From NCBI RefSeq assembly GCF_001422725.1, contig NZ_LMMA01000003.1, positions 62,001 to 126,000 on the forward strand: 64,000 nt of DNA, given 5' to 3'. Shown in pieces: positions 36,735-45,059 of the stretch (the first letter of the stretch is position 1; every line of letters begins with the position of its first letter). The stretch comes from Flavobacterium sp. Leaf82 (GTDB lineage: Bacteria; Bacteroidota; Bacteroidia; Flavobacteriales; Flavobacteriaceae). Both the position numbers and the translations under genes were made by a program. The notes below the pieces were generated by a model. The model worked only from the letters and a program-made list of their open reading frames with translations, was not told where the DNA came from and ran no database searches.

Positions 36735-38216
36735 TTATTTAGTACGAATGAATTTTTCCAATTGTTTAACTTTCAAAGCTTCAATTTGTTCAATACGTTT
36801 CGCTCTTGAACTATTTAAGTTATTTCCTTTCTTAGCAGTAAATGATATTGTTGGTTTTGTAAACAATAGATAATCTCCAAACAAATGACTCAAAAACAAT
36901 GGGGATTTACCCGGTCTCGTATCGTCAAAATTTTCAGACTGATGACAATAAAAGCAATTTATTAAATCACTATTATCAATATTGTGTATATCCTTTTCAA
37001 AAGTCTGTGTGTAAGTTTCCATGGTAATATTTGCCAGATTAACAGAACCTCTTGATAACGAATCCGGAAGTGCGCTTGAAATATCTCTGGTTACAATTGC
37101 TTTAATTTGATCTTCAGGAGAAACTCCATCAAAATCTAACCAAATAGAACCATTGTAAAAGTAGTTTCTAAAAACATCTTTCAAATTAGAAGCTACACAT
37201 TTATTAATATTCTCAATATTATTAAAATTATCCGGTTCTTTTTGACTTGTTGCCATAAAAGAACCTGTTCCTAAATCTTTTGGCACACCATATTCATAAA
37301 GTATAAAAGCTTTATTAGGAACATTGGGTTCTGTTGCATCTTTAGTCCATATTATACCGTTTATACCTGTAGTTGTTCCTTTTTCATAAAACAACATTTC
37401 ATTTGCAGCGGTTACTGAATTATTTTTCTTATCGTAAACAGGTGCCATATCTTTATGTTCGAAAGTTGCCCAGATAAATTCAGGATGATTTTTTACGATT
37501 CCTACCACATGCATCCCTAGTAATGCCACAGTCTTTGCAACATATTGTCCTTTGCTGTTTAGAACAGCCGCCTTAGTTGTAAAATAGTCTTTTTGCTGTT
37601 CTTTTGCAATTGCATCTATGTTAATCCAGGAAACTTTTAATTCTAAAGCGCCAACAGGAAATGTCTCTGCATTTGAAACAGGTAATTTCCCGCTATTGAT
37701 TAAAGAAGCCATCGAAACTACTTTATCTTTTAGAAGATTATTAACGTGAATGGAATAATAAACAGTATCTGCAACATTATTAAATTTAGGATTAGAACGT
37801 AAAACACCGTGAGAACCCGCCTGTTTAATAGAGCTCAATGCTAGTTTTATGCCTAATTGCGGCGCAACATCTTCCATTTGCGGACTAACAAGATTAAGAG
37901 AATCTAAAAAGAAAGGATTTCCGCTTGGCTGTGGTTTTGTTACCCACAAGAATTTTTGCCAGGACCATTGATGAAAATCACAGTTTGTAGTGCTTTTGCT
38001 ATCAAACGGACTTCCGTCGCCTTCTGCCGGTGGCGGAGTCTGTTCATGAGGAAACCAACTTTTTTCGCAATCGCAAGAATCAGCTGAGGTACTTGCATAA
38101 GTAGAGAATACTCCGTCTTTTTCTATTCCGGTATTTCTGTTAAAAAGAAATAACCAGAGACCAACTGCTATTACAACAAGAAGCAGCACCGTAATAACAA
38201 TGTATTTTTTTTTCAT
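36735..38216 (-). CDS. Membrane-anchored protein with a single CxxCH motif, unknown function
   Basis: A 493-residue protein with an N-terminal membrane anchor (residues 5-25) and a large exported domain. One CFYCH motif (Cys421, Cys424, His425) could bind a c-type haem. Other distinctive blocks are CDFHQWSWQKFLWVTKP near residue 80 and HPEFIWATFEHKDMAP near 258, which recur in poorly described haem-associated proteins as far as I recall. The linker before the first domain has several Cys, Pro and Asp residues. It is read on the same strand as the next two genes but behind a terminator, so it is a separate unit. The function is unknown; a redox role is inference. Confidence 0.6.
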   Translation of the reverse strand: MKKKYIVITVLLLVVIAVGLWLFLFNRNTGIEKDGVFSTYASTSADSCDCEKSWFPHEQTPPPAEGDGSPFDSKSTTNCDFHQWSWQKFLWVTKPQPSGNPFFLDSLNLVSPQMEDVAPQLGIKLALSSIKQAGSHGVLRSNPKFNNVADTVYYSIHVNNLLKDKVVSMASLINSGKLPVSNAETFPVGALELKVSWINIDAIAKEQQKDYFTTKAAVLNSKGQYVAKTVALLGMHVVGIVKNHPEFIWATFEHKDMAPVYDKKNNSVTAANEMLFYEKGTTTGINGIIWTKDATEPNVPNKAFILYEYGVPKDLGTGSFMATSQKEPDNFNNIENINKCVASNLKDVFRNYFYNGSIWLDFDGVSPEDQIKAIVTRDISSALPDSLSRGSVNLANITMETYTQTFEKDIHNIDNSDLINCFYCHQSENFDDTRPGKSPLFLSHLFGDYLLFTKPTISFTAKKGNNLNSSRAKRIEQIEALKVKQLEKFIRTK

Positions 38217-38267
38217 TTTTTCTATAGGTTTAGTAAGTTTTTGGAAAGAAACTATTTTAGAATTAAT

Positions 38268-38300
38268 AAAAAAGATCGCCTACAGTCAGGCGATCTTTTA
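38268..38300 (-). terminator. Terminator between the DUF1842-like gene and the CxxCH gene
   Basis: Perfect 11-bp arms AAAGATCGCCT and AGGCGATCTTT around a 6-base loop, followed on the minus strand by TTTTTATT. Confidence 0.9.
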
Positions 38301-38360
38301 AGTCAAAACTCTTATCGAGTCAGGAAATTTTTATCCTGTTAAATCTGTTTGGGGAGAATT

Positions 38361-38780
38361 TTAGTTTTTAGCTAACTCTTCTTTTAAGTTTTTAGCTGCT
38401 GCAACTGGTACATTTTCGATAGTATGTTGATAATATGAAAAACCTCCAGTTCCGTTCCATGCATTATCAATTGCCAGATGAGCATCGAAAGTAGCTAAAA
38501 AAGAACCAATTGCAGGAGGAGGAACACTATGAACATATTGTCCTTGAAAACTAACCACCTGAGTAATAGGCGTTATTCCTGTAGCATATATTTTTCCAGT
38601 TACTGGAATAACAATATGACTATCAGGACCTGGTATAGCCTGAGTAATTACTACAGTACCAGAAACAGTATGTTGTGATGGTACAACTACTAAACTAAAT
38701 GTAGCGATTGGAGCACCTGGTGTTCCTACATTTCCTATTGTGCCTTGTGCTAAATAAGCACCTGCTAATAAATCTGACAT
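38361..38780 (-). CDS. DUF1842-like small beta-rich protein
   Basis: A 139-residue protein with no signal peptide. It is beta-rich: GTPGAPIATFSLVVVPSQ, then HTVSGTVVITQAIPGPDSH and VVSFQGQYVHSV, ending in a helix AAAKNLKEELAKN. The pattern 'GAPxxxxSLVVxxxxxTVSGxxxITQA' recalls the DUF1842 family; the assignment is from memory and tentative. It lies 121 bases downstream of the lectin-like gene on the same strand and is probably co-transcribed with it. The function is unknown. Confidence 0.55.
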   Translation of the reverse strand: MSDLLAGAYLAQGTIGNVGTPGAPIATFSLVVVPSQHTVSGTVVITQAIPGPDSHIVIPVTGKIYATGITPITQVVSFQGQYVHSVPPPAIGSFLATFDAHLAIDNAWNGTGGFSYYQHTIENVPVAAAKNLKEELAKN

Positions 38781-38901
38781 AACTTTTTTGATTAAGGTTT
38801 TCCTACTCGTAAGGCTTTTCGGTGACGCCTCGTTTTTTTTAGTGGTTTCTGCTCCACTTTTTATTTTAAGCTTTTATACTAAAGATGTTATCATAACCTA
38901 T

Positions 38902-40680
38902 TTAGAACCCAACAGTTATTTGTACAGTTACAGAACCAATGTTATCTGCTAAACCAGCACCATATTCTCCGGTTAAATCATCGTTAATGCATAATTCTAA
39001 TTTTCCAACAAGTCCTGCCGGAGTAGTTGCTCCCATTCCTATTAGAAAAACAGTTTCTCCAACTTTACCAATAAGAGCACCTTCATTTTGGTTGGGCATA
39101 GTATATCCGGGCTTAGCATTAATATAGGTTGGATTTCCATAAGCATTATATAATTGTCCGTTGTCATCATTTGGATTTGCTGTCCATAAACCACTTACAT
39201 AAGAAATAGTTGCAACCGTACTGGCATTAATTCTTATTCCGGTATCAAGCCAGGGATAACTAGGATTTGGATTATCCGGAGTATTGGGAGCGGGTTTAGC
39301 AGCAACTACAAAATCTGCAGGTGGTACAGCAAAATTGCAAGGTGGTATTGGCGTGGTAAATTCTTCATAATCAAAATAATCAGCTAAGGCAAGACTAGTT
39401 CCTAAACCAACACCTGATTGCGATTGCATAAATGTTACAGGTCTACTGCTGCTTCCGCTTGCATTAAGAGGACTATACCAAGTCCATAAATAAGTAGAAT
39501 CAGGATAGTTATTTCCGGAAGGAGGAAAAAGAACTCCTAAAACAGTAACCGGATTATTAGGGCAAAGCACGGGATTATTCAAAATAGTTGCCTGAACACT
39601 ACCTCCTACTGCTGGTATTTGAACCCAGTTTGGTGCTTCCTGAGGAAATGGAAAGTTTCCAAAACCAATACATTCCGTAATCTCATCTCCATTATAATTT
39701 ATTAAAAAACCAGCACGGCTATTAGGCGGTGGAGTTACATTTACAGGAGCAGGTCCTGTAAGTAGCGCAACTTGCGAAGTAAATGGATCATTTGGACCTA
39801 CTGTATTATATGTATTTTTCATCAGAGTACTTTGACTCCTGTCTGAAGAAACTTTATATTGATTATCAGCTGCCCAGTTATATAAAACTCTTGTAGGCAA
39901 CGGATTGAATTGTTCATTAACCGGTGTCATAAAAACTGTCATTCCAAAATTTGTATTCCATTCAAACAATTCATAATTGTTAGGATTTCCAAATGAAAAA
40001 CCATCAATAACCGGATCTATTAAAGGTGAGCTTAAAGGATTACTCGATAATCCCTGAAAAGAAGAAAAATAGCTAAAAGAAAACATTTGAAAAAGTGCCA
40101 GTTGATCGACATCTCCTAATATAGGAGAAGCAACAGGACCTTGTCCGAACATAAGACGCACCGGCAAATTAGATCCGCTGTCAAACCACATCCAGGTTGC
40201 AGGTGCAGGATTGCTGCTGCCAACCGGAATTTTCCACCAATTTACTTTTTGCGCTTCCATCCAGTTTAAATAACTCGTTCCTGCACAATTAGCATTTCCG
40301 CTTGCATTTCCAAACCAATTTGTAGTAGGAACAGACCAGCCCATATCAACGGGTACAAAATTAATTCCGTCTGTAGAAACGGTTGTTTGTGAAGGAGTTA
40401 CTTTATACCACCATCTTCTTCCTGAACTCCCTATCAATAAAGCATTCAATCCAATTCCTTCCGCATAATAAACAGTTGCAATACAAATTTCAAAAAACGG
40501 ACTTGCTTTATCTGCAACAGTACTATTACTTTGAATTGGGCTAAAAGGATGAAGTAAACAAGTACATTCCCAATATTGAGGAAGTGTTGGTTGATCGCCT
40601 GTGAAAGACTCCAAAACTGGATATTGTGAATCTGATATTGGATCAACACATGCTGACGAAGAGGAAGATAGGTCTTTCAT
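38902..40680 (-). CDS. Large aromatic-rich protein with a C-terminal LecA (PA-IL)-like lectin domain
   Basis: A 592-residue protein without a signal peptide (MKDLSSSSSACVDPISD). The N-terminal 470 residues are rich in Trp, Phe and Pro (RRWWYKV, APATWMWFDSG, LALFQMFSFSYFSSF) and not recognised. The last about 115 residues resemble the galactose-binding PA-IL lectin: NEGALIGKVGETVFLIG corresponds to GALVMKIGN, and LELCINDDLTGEYG with DNIGSVTVQITV corresponds to LIYNDVPGTYG...NNSGSFSVNI. The calcium-ligand Asp is kept, while the loop holding the sugar contacts is longer. PA-IL itself also lacks a signal peptide. I infer a carbohydrate-binding effector or coat protein; there is no direct evidence for a target. 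Confidence 0.6.
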   Translation of the reverse strand: MKDLSSSSSACVDPISDSQYPVLESFTGDQPTLPQYWECTCLLHPFSPIQSNSTVADKASPFFEICIATVYYAEGIGLNALLIGSSGRRWWYKVTPSQTTVSTDGINFVPVDMGWSVPTTNWFGNASGNANCAGTSYLNWMEAQKVNWWKIPVGSSNPAPATWMWFDSGSNLPVRLMFGQGPVASPILGDVDQLALFQMFSFSYFSSFQGLSSNPLSSPLIDPVIDGFSFGNPNNYELFEWNTNFGMTVFMTPVNEQFNPLPTRVLYNWAADNQYKVSSDRSQSTLMKNTYNTVGPNDPFTSQVALLTGPAPVNVTPPPNSRAGFLINYNGDEITECIGFGNFPFPQEAPNWVQIPAVGGSVQATILNNPVLCPNNPVTVLGVLFPPSGNNYPDSTYLWTWYSPLNASGSSSRPVTFMQSQSGVGLGTSLALADYFDYEEFTTPIPPCNFAVPPADFVVAAKPAPNTPDNPNPSYPWLDTGIRINASTVATISYVSGLWTANPNDDNGQLYNAYGNPTYINAKPGYTMPNQNEGALIGKVGETVFLIGMGATTPAGLVGKLELCINDDLTGEYGAGLADNIGSVTVQITVGF

Positions 40681-40974
40681 GAGATTAAGTTTTTAGTTTA
40701 TTTTTTGAGGTTTGTTTTTTGTTCCTTTTTTAATCAATAGAAATTCAAACATTTATATTACAACACATTACAAGGAATTATAAAGGCGAATTAAATAAGA
40801 TATTTGGTTTATTTCTATTTCAAAACTATATCAAATACAGAGGCATTTTGAATAAAATGCTATAAAAGAGAGATTTTTAGGTATGAATGAGATAATGAAT
40901 GACACAGAATAATTTTGCACGTAAAAACACCTGTTTTATGCCAGCTTTAAAGAATTAAATAAAAACAATTCAAT

Positions 40975-41000
40975 AAACTTTCATTTATTTTTGAAAGTTT
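40975..41000. promoter_or_regulatory. Palindromic operator 1 (AAACTTTCA-N8-TGAAAGTTT)
   Basis: Perfect 9-bp inverted arms with an 8-base spacer. The right arm overlaps the -33 TTG (40991-40993) of the regulator promoter, so a bound protein would block RNA polymerase. An identical pair of arms with the same 8-base spacer recurs at 41556-41581, before the next gene. Confidence 0.85.
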
Positions 41001-41021
41001 AAAAACTTTTACTTACTTTTG
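40991..41021 (+). promoter_or_regulatory. Promoter of the GbsR/MarR-type regulator (TTG-N20-TACTTTTG)
   Basis: TTG at 40991-40993 and TACTTTTG at 41014-41021 are 20 bases apart; the ATG follows after exactly four bases, predicting a leaderless transcript. Confidence 0.75.
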
Positions 41022-41025
41022 ATCT

Positions 41026-41529
41026 ATGGAATTCAAAGAAGCAAAAAATAAGTTCGTACAAACATGGGGAGCATTAGGTTCTCAATGGGGAATTAATAAA
41101 ACCATGGCACAGATTCATGCTTTATTAATGGTCTCGAACGATCCTGTTTCTATGGAAGACATTATGGAGGAATTGCAAATCTCGCGCGGAAATGCAAGTA
41201 TGAATTTAAGAGCTTTGATGGATTGGGGAATTGTATATAAAGAATACAAAGCCGGAGAAAGAAGAGAATTTTTTACTGCTGAAAAAGATCTGGACGAATT
41301 AGCGGTGAAAATTTCGAGAGAAAGAAGCAAAAGAGAAATTAAACCTGCTCTTAAAATATTAAAAGAAGTTTCGACAATCGAAGCAAAAGATTCAGCCGAA
41401 GAAAAACATTTTGTTGACCAGACTACTAAATTGTATGATTTTGTTTTAAAAGCAGATAACATGTTAGATAAAATGACAGAATTCAATGATAACTGGTTGG
41501 GAAAACTGGTTCTGAAAATCATGAAATAA
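41026..41529 (+). CDS. GbsR/MarR-type winged-helix transcriptional regulator
   Basis: A 167-residue regulator. The N-terminal 95 residues form a winged helix: INKTMAQIHALLMVSNDPVS, the recognition-helix region MEELQISRGNASMNLRALMD, and the wing VYKEYKAGERREFF. This is the GbsR-like branch of the MarR family. A helical C-terminal half probably mediates dimerisation. Two identical palindromes flank the gene, one over its own promoter and one before the downstream operon; I infer that it represses both. The inducer is unknown. Confidence 0.88.
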   Translation: MEFKEAKNKFVQTWGALGSQWGINKTMAQIHALLMVSNDPVSMEDIMEELQISRGNASMNLRALMDWGIVYKEYKAGERREFFTAEKDLDELAVKISRERSKREIKPALKILKEVSTIEAKDSAEEKHFVDQTTKLYDFVLKADNMLDKMTEFNDNWLGKLVLKIMK

Positions 41530-41555
41530 AATATCAATCTAAAAAAATTTAATCA

Positions 41556-41581
41556 AAACTTTCATTTTTTTCTGAAAGTTT
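41556..41581. promoter_or_regulatory. Palindromic operator 2 (AAACTTTCA-N8-TGAAAGTTT)
   Basis: The arms are identical to operator 1 and the spacer is again 8 bases. It lies 26 bases after the regulator stop codon and 21 bases before the ATG of the DUF2071-type gene. No consensus -7 box is obvious in this short gap. Confidence 0.85.
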
Positions 41582-41602
41582 AAAACAAATAAAAACTAAG
41601 CC

Positions 41603-42679
41603 ATGACATTAAATACACTACACAAAATCAATAAAGTTTTTTACTTTACAACACTTGCGCTTTACCTTTTGGTTTATTTTGGTATGATGTTTCAAATTAT
41701 TCTGGGAATCGTACAACTAATAATAGGATTTACTCTACTTGTGAGAAGGGATGAATTAAGTAAAAGCAAAAAAACAAAACTGATTATTTACTGGATTTTA
41801 GTAATAGCGGCTTTCCTCTTAATTGTAATCAATTTCAAACTTAAATATGTTGCAGGTAATTTGTTTTGTTTTTTTATACTTCCAATGGCTATCGCAACTT
41901 ACTTCTATTTTTTTACAGCAAATATTAATTCTGAATCATTTCTGGAAGCCGAATGGAAAAACTTAGCTCTTTTTAATTATGAAGTTGATAGAGAAGTTTT
42001 AGAAAAATATCTTCCGGCAGGAACTGAAATTGATATCTGGAACAACAAATGTTATGTGAGTTTGGTTGGTTTCATGTTTAAAAACACAAAAGTTCAGGGA
42101 GTAAAAGTGCCATTTCATATCAATTTTGAAGAAGTCAATTTAAGATTTTATGTCAAACGTTTTGAAAACGGAGAATGGAAACGTGGCGTCGTTTTCATTA
42201 AAGAAATTGTTCCTAAAAGCGCCATCACTTTTATTGCTAACACATTATATCAGGAACATTATGAGACTCAGAAAATGCGTCATGAAATAATTGAAAAAGA
42301 AAATACGAATACTTTTATTTATCAATGGAAAAGTGCTGACAAATGGAATACAATTGAGTTAGAAACCAGAAATAATCTTAGCGAAATTGAAATTAATTCT
42401 GAAGCTGAATTCATCACAGAACATTATTTTGGATATACTAAAATTGATGAAGAAACCACTTTTGAATATGAAGTTCAACATCCGAGATGGGAACAATTGG
42501 AAGTTATAAATCACAACATTAATATTGACTTTGAAAATACGTACGGAACTGATTTTGAATTCCTTCAAAATAAAAAACCAACTTCCGTTTTTCTGGCTGA
42601 AGGCTCCCAAATTACCGTTCAAAATAAAAGAAAATTGCAAATAATTCCTGTTTTACAAGAAACATATCAATCAATTTGA
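41603..42679 (+). CDS. Membrane protein with N-terminal transmembrane domain fused to a DUF2071 (YqjF-like) domain
   Basis: A 358-residue protein. Residues about 10-110 hold three or four membrane segments (FYFTTLALYLLVYFGMMFQI, KLIIYWILVIAAFLLIVINF, NLFCFFILPMAIATYFYFF). The cytoplasmic remainder matches the DUF2071 pattern: FLEAEWKNLALFNYEVDREV, LEKYLPAGTEIDIWNNKCYV, SLVGFMFKNTKVQGVKVPFH and LRFYVKRFENGEWKRGVVFI. DUF2071 has an acetoacetate decarboxylase-like fold of unknown role and usually stands alone, so the fusion is unusual. It is the first gene after operator 2. Confidence 0.78.
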   Translation: MTLNTLHKINKVFYFTTLALYLLVYFGMMFQIILGIVQLIIGFTLLVRRDELSKSKKTKLIIYWILVIAAFLLIVINFKLKYVAGNLFCFFILPMAIATYFYFFTANINSESFLEAEWKNLALFNYEVDREVLEKYLPAGTEIDIWNNKCYVSLVGFMFKNTKVQGVKVPFHINFEEVNLRFYVKRFENGEWKRGVVFIKEIVPKSAITFIANTLYQEHYETQKMRHEIIEKENTNTFIYQWKSADKWNTIELETRNNLSEIEINSEAEFITEHYFGYTKIDEETTFEYEVQHPRWEQLEVINHNINIDFENTYGTDFEFLQNKKPTSVFLAEGSQITVQNKRKLQIIPVLQETYQSI

Positions 42680-42700
42680 TAACCAATAAAACCAAAAATC

Positions 42701-43519
42701 ATGAAAACTCTAGAAAACCAAACCTTACTTTATGATGAAGATTGCCCGCTTTGCAGCTTGTATACCACTGGTTTTGTAAAAAGCGGAATGCTGGATGAAA
42801 ACGGAAGGAAATCTTATTGCCAATTATCTGCCGAAGAACAAAATTTTATAGACTTAAAACGGGCAACAAATGAAATTGCTTTGGTTGATAACAAAACCAA
42901 AACTGTTACGTACGGAATTGATAGTTTGATAAAAGTAGTGGGATTTTCTTTTCCTGTAATTGAAAAAATTGCAACAACAAAACCCATTCATTTTATCCTT
43001 AAAAAAATGTATTCTTTTGTTTCTTATAATAGAAAAGTAATTATTCCCGGAAATGTAAGTGAAGAAAACAAACTACAATGTATTCCTGATTTTAATTACA
43101 AATACCGTTTTCTTTTTATCGCATTTGCCTTAACGATAACAAGTTTTGTTTTATTTGGATATTCTGATTTGATTCCTGTTTTACCAAAAACAAATATTTT
43201 TAGAGAAGTTGCTTTAGCTTTTGGACAGATTATTTTTCAAAGCTTATTTCTTTTTAAATTCGATAAAAGAACAATCATGAATTACGCAGGAAATTTAATG
43301 ACTGTTTCTTTAATGGGTTCTTTGATTTTACTTCCGATTTTGATTCTGAATCAATTTATAAATATTCCTGAAATAGTCGTTTTAGGTTGGTTTGCGATAA
43401 CTGTTTTGATCATGTTTGCCGAACATTTTAGAAGAATTAAAATTCTAAAACTTCCATTTTATCTATCTTACACCTGGATTTTGTATCGAATTCTTGCTTT
43501 AGCCTTAATCTTAAATTAA
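42701..43519 (+). CDS. DCC-family (DUF393) thiol-disulfide oxidoreductase-like protein with membrane segments
   Basis: A 272-residue protein. The N-terminal 110 residues contain the DCC signature LLYDEDCPLCSLYTTGFV, with Cys in D-x-x-C-P-L-C as in DUF393 proteins. From about residue 145 there are three or four membrane segments (FLFIAFALTITSFVLFGYS, TVSLMGSLILLPILILNQF, VVLGWFAITVLIMFAEHF). The redox activity is inferred from the CxxC-like pair. It lies 21 bases after the DUF2071 gene in the same operon. Confidence 0.82.
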   Translation: MKTLENQTLLYDEDCPLCSLYTTGFVKSGMLDENGRKSYCQLSAEEQNFIDLKRATNEIALVDNKTKTVTYGIDSLIKVVGFSFPVIEKIATTKPIHFILKKMYSFVSYNRKVIIPGNVSEENKLQCIPDFNYKYRFLFIAFALTITSFVLFGYSDLIPVLPKTNIFREVALAFGQIIFQSLFLFKFDKRTIMNYAGNLMTVSLMGSLILLPILILNQFINIPEIVVLGWFAITVLIMFAEHFRRIKILKLPFYLSYTWILYRILALALILN

Positions 43520-43524
43520 AAACA

Positions 43525-43580
43525 GCCACGAATCACGAATTATTAATATTCGCATATAATAAAATTCGTGAATTCGTGGC
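43525..43580. repeat. Palindromic spacer with GCCACGAATCACGAATT arms
   Basis: GCCACGAATCACGAATT (43525-43541) and AATTCGTGAATTCGTGGC (43563-43580) are complementary except for one extra base, around a 21-base loop. It sits inside the operon, between the DCC and TIGR01777 genes. There is no T run, so it is probably an RNA-processing or repeat element. Confidence 0.7.
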
Positions 43581-43597
43581 GATAAAAATATACTCTA

Positions 43598-44506
43598 ATG
43601 AAAAAACTTATCATAGCAGCGGGAACCGGTTTTTTAGGACAGGCTTTAGTCAATAATTTCAAAAATGAATTTGAAGAAATTGTAATTCTGACCCGAGGAA
43701 AATCTCAAATAATTGACGGAATAAAATATGTAAACTGGAATGCTAAAAGTTTTTCTGGCTGGGAAAAGGAATTAGAAAACGCAACAGTTTTAATAAATCT
43801 CGCAGGAAAATCTGTTGATTGCCGTTATACCAAAGAAAACAAAAAAGAAATTTTATGGTCTAGAATTAAAAGTACAAAAGTTTTAAATGAAGCGGTTTTA
43901 AATTGCGAAAACCCTCCAAAACACTGGCTTAATTCATCAACCTCAACAATCTATCGCTTTTCATTAGATAAAGAAATGGATGAGGTAAACGGCGAAATTG
44001 GAAATGACTTTTCTATAAATGTTGCATTGTCTTGGGAAAAAGCATTCTTTAAAACCGAAACTCCAAATACTTTAAAAACGGCTTTGCGAACTTCTATCGT
44101 TTTAGGTAAAAATGGCGGCGCTTTTACTCCGTTAAAAACTTTGGCTAAAATAGGCTTTGGAGGAAAACAAGGAAAAGGAAATCAGTTTATAAGTTGGATT
44201 CATGAAGATGATTTCGTTAGTGCAATTGATTTTATTCTTGACAAAGAAATTACCGGAGTAATTAATATTGTTTCTCCTAAACCTATCCGCAATGCTGACT
44301 TCATGCAAAAACTTAGAAAAGCAGTTGGTTTTCCTTTCGGGATTCCCATGAATAAGTTTTTTCTGGAAATTGGATCTTTCTTTATTCGAACAGAAACAGA
44401 ACTGGTTTTGAAAAGTAGAAATGTGATTCCGAAAAGGCTTTTAGATAATGGCTTTAAATTTAAATTTGGAGATATTGATGACACTTTTCGAGATTTATTG
44501 CGCTAA
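43598..44506 (+). CDS. TIGR01777-family NAD(P)-dependent epimerase/SDR-like protein
   Basis: A 302-residue extended SDR protein. The nucleotide-binding loop is the degenerate AAGTGFLGQALVNNF; other blocks are VLINLAGKSVDCRYTKENKK, LNSSTSTIY, KTALRTSIVLGKNGGA and the C-terminal KSRNVIPKRLLDNGFKFKF, which together define the YfcH/TIGR01777 group. Its substrate is unknown. It frequently occurs with SRPBCC and DCC proteins in Bacteroidota, as it does here. Confidence 0.88.
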   Translation: MKKLIIAAGTGFLGQALVNNFKNEFEEIVILTRGKSQIIDGIKYVNWNAKSFSGWEKELENATVLINLAGKSVDCRYTKENKKEILWSRIKSTKVLNEAVLNCENPPKHWLNSSTSTIYRFSLDKEMDEVNGEIGNDFSINVALSWEKAFFKTETPNTLKTALRTSIVLGKNGGAFTPLKTLAKIGFGGKQGKGNQFISWIHEDDFVSAIDFILDKEITGVINIVSPKPIRNADFMQKLRKAVGFPFGIPMNKFFLEIGSFFIRTETELVLKSRNVIPKRLLDNGFKFKFGDIDDTFRDLLR

Positions 44507-44546
44507 AAACCAAGTCAATTATAGATAAGTAAAACCGTAATTTTAA

Positions 44547-45050
44547 CTCTTGGGGAGCAAAACATTTATAGAAAAATATAGTACGTTACTTACCAAAGCT
44601 CCAGCGGAGAGAGATATTTTCTATAATAATAAATATGTTGTCCCTCTGGGACTTGAAACTAGACGTACAAAATTTTTATGCAATGCTCCAGCGGAGCAAA
44701 ATATTTATAGAACCAACATAATACGTTCCTTGCTAAGCTTCAGCGGAGCGATATATTTTCTTTAATAATTAATAAATATATCACTCGCTGGGCTCAAAAA
44801 ACTAATTTCTACTATATTTCTATAAATATTTCGTCCCTTTGGGACTTGAAACTAGACGTACAAAATTTTTATGTAATGCTCCAGCGAAGCAAAATATTTA
44901 TAGAAAATTATAATACGTTCCTCCCCAAAGCTCCAGCGGAGCGATATCTTTTTTTGCAATAATTAATAAAATATACCGCCCCGCTGGGGCTAAAAAATTT
45001 AATTTCAACTATTCTATAAATATGTCGTCCCTCTGGGACTTGAAATATTC
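44547..45050 (+). repeat. Tandem array of three palindrome-bearing repeat units
   Basis: Three related units start at about 44547, 44685 and 44878 (lengths about 138, 193 and 173). Each has, in order, GCTCCAGCGGAGC-type hairpins, a TATTTATAGAA word, an AATACGTTCC word, a second CTCCAGCGGAGCGATAT hairpin, then (units 2 and 3) a CGCTGGG hairpin, and finally GTCCCTCTGGGACTTGAAA. Between units the words ACTAGACGTACAAAATTTTT are exactly repeated. Hairpins have 5-bp stems and 3-base loops. The open frames inside are repeat artefacts. Confidence 0.85.
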
Positions 45051-45059
45051 CTACTAACA

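Larger units (their letters stand above)
40681..41025. other. Divergent intergenic region between lectin-like gene and regulator
   Basis: These 345 bases separate the minus-strand lectin-like gene from the plus-strand regulator. The right end holds the regulator's operator (40975-41000) and promoter. I see no clean TAnnTTTG box on the minus strand for the lectin-like gene and no small gene or repeat in the remaining AT-rich sequence. Confidence 0.5.

Noticed and set aside
38781..38901. Possible plus-strand terminator hairpin AGTGG...CCACT near 38850
   Set aside because: It is only five base pairs, lies in the leader of a minus-strand gene, and there is no plus-strand gene to end here. It is more likely part of an AT-rich leader.
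44550..44765. 71-codon plus-strand open frame
   Set aside because: It lies wholly within the tandem palindrome array; its residues are translations of the GCTCCAGCGGAGC and TATTTATAG words, and a related frame is broken in the other units. It is a repeat artefact.
44547..45050. CRISPR-like array
   Set aside because: Repeats are long, imperfect and palindromic with no regularly sized unique spacers; there are no cas genes.
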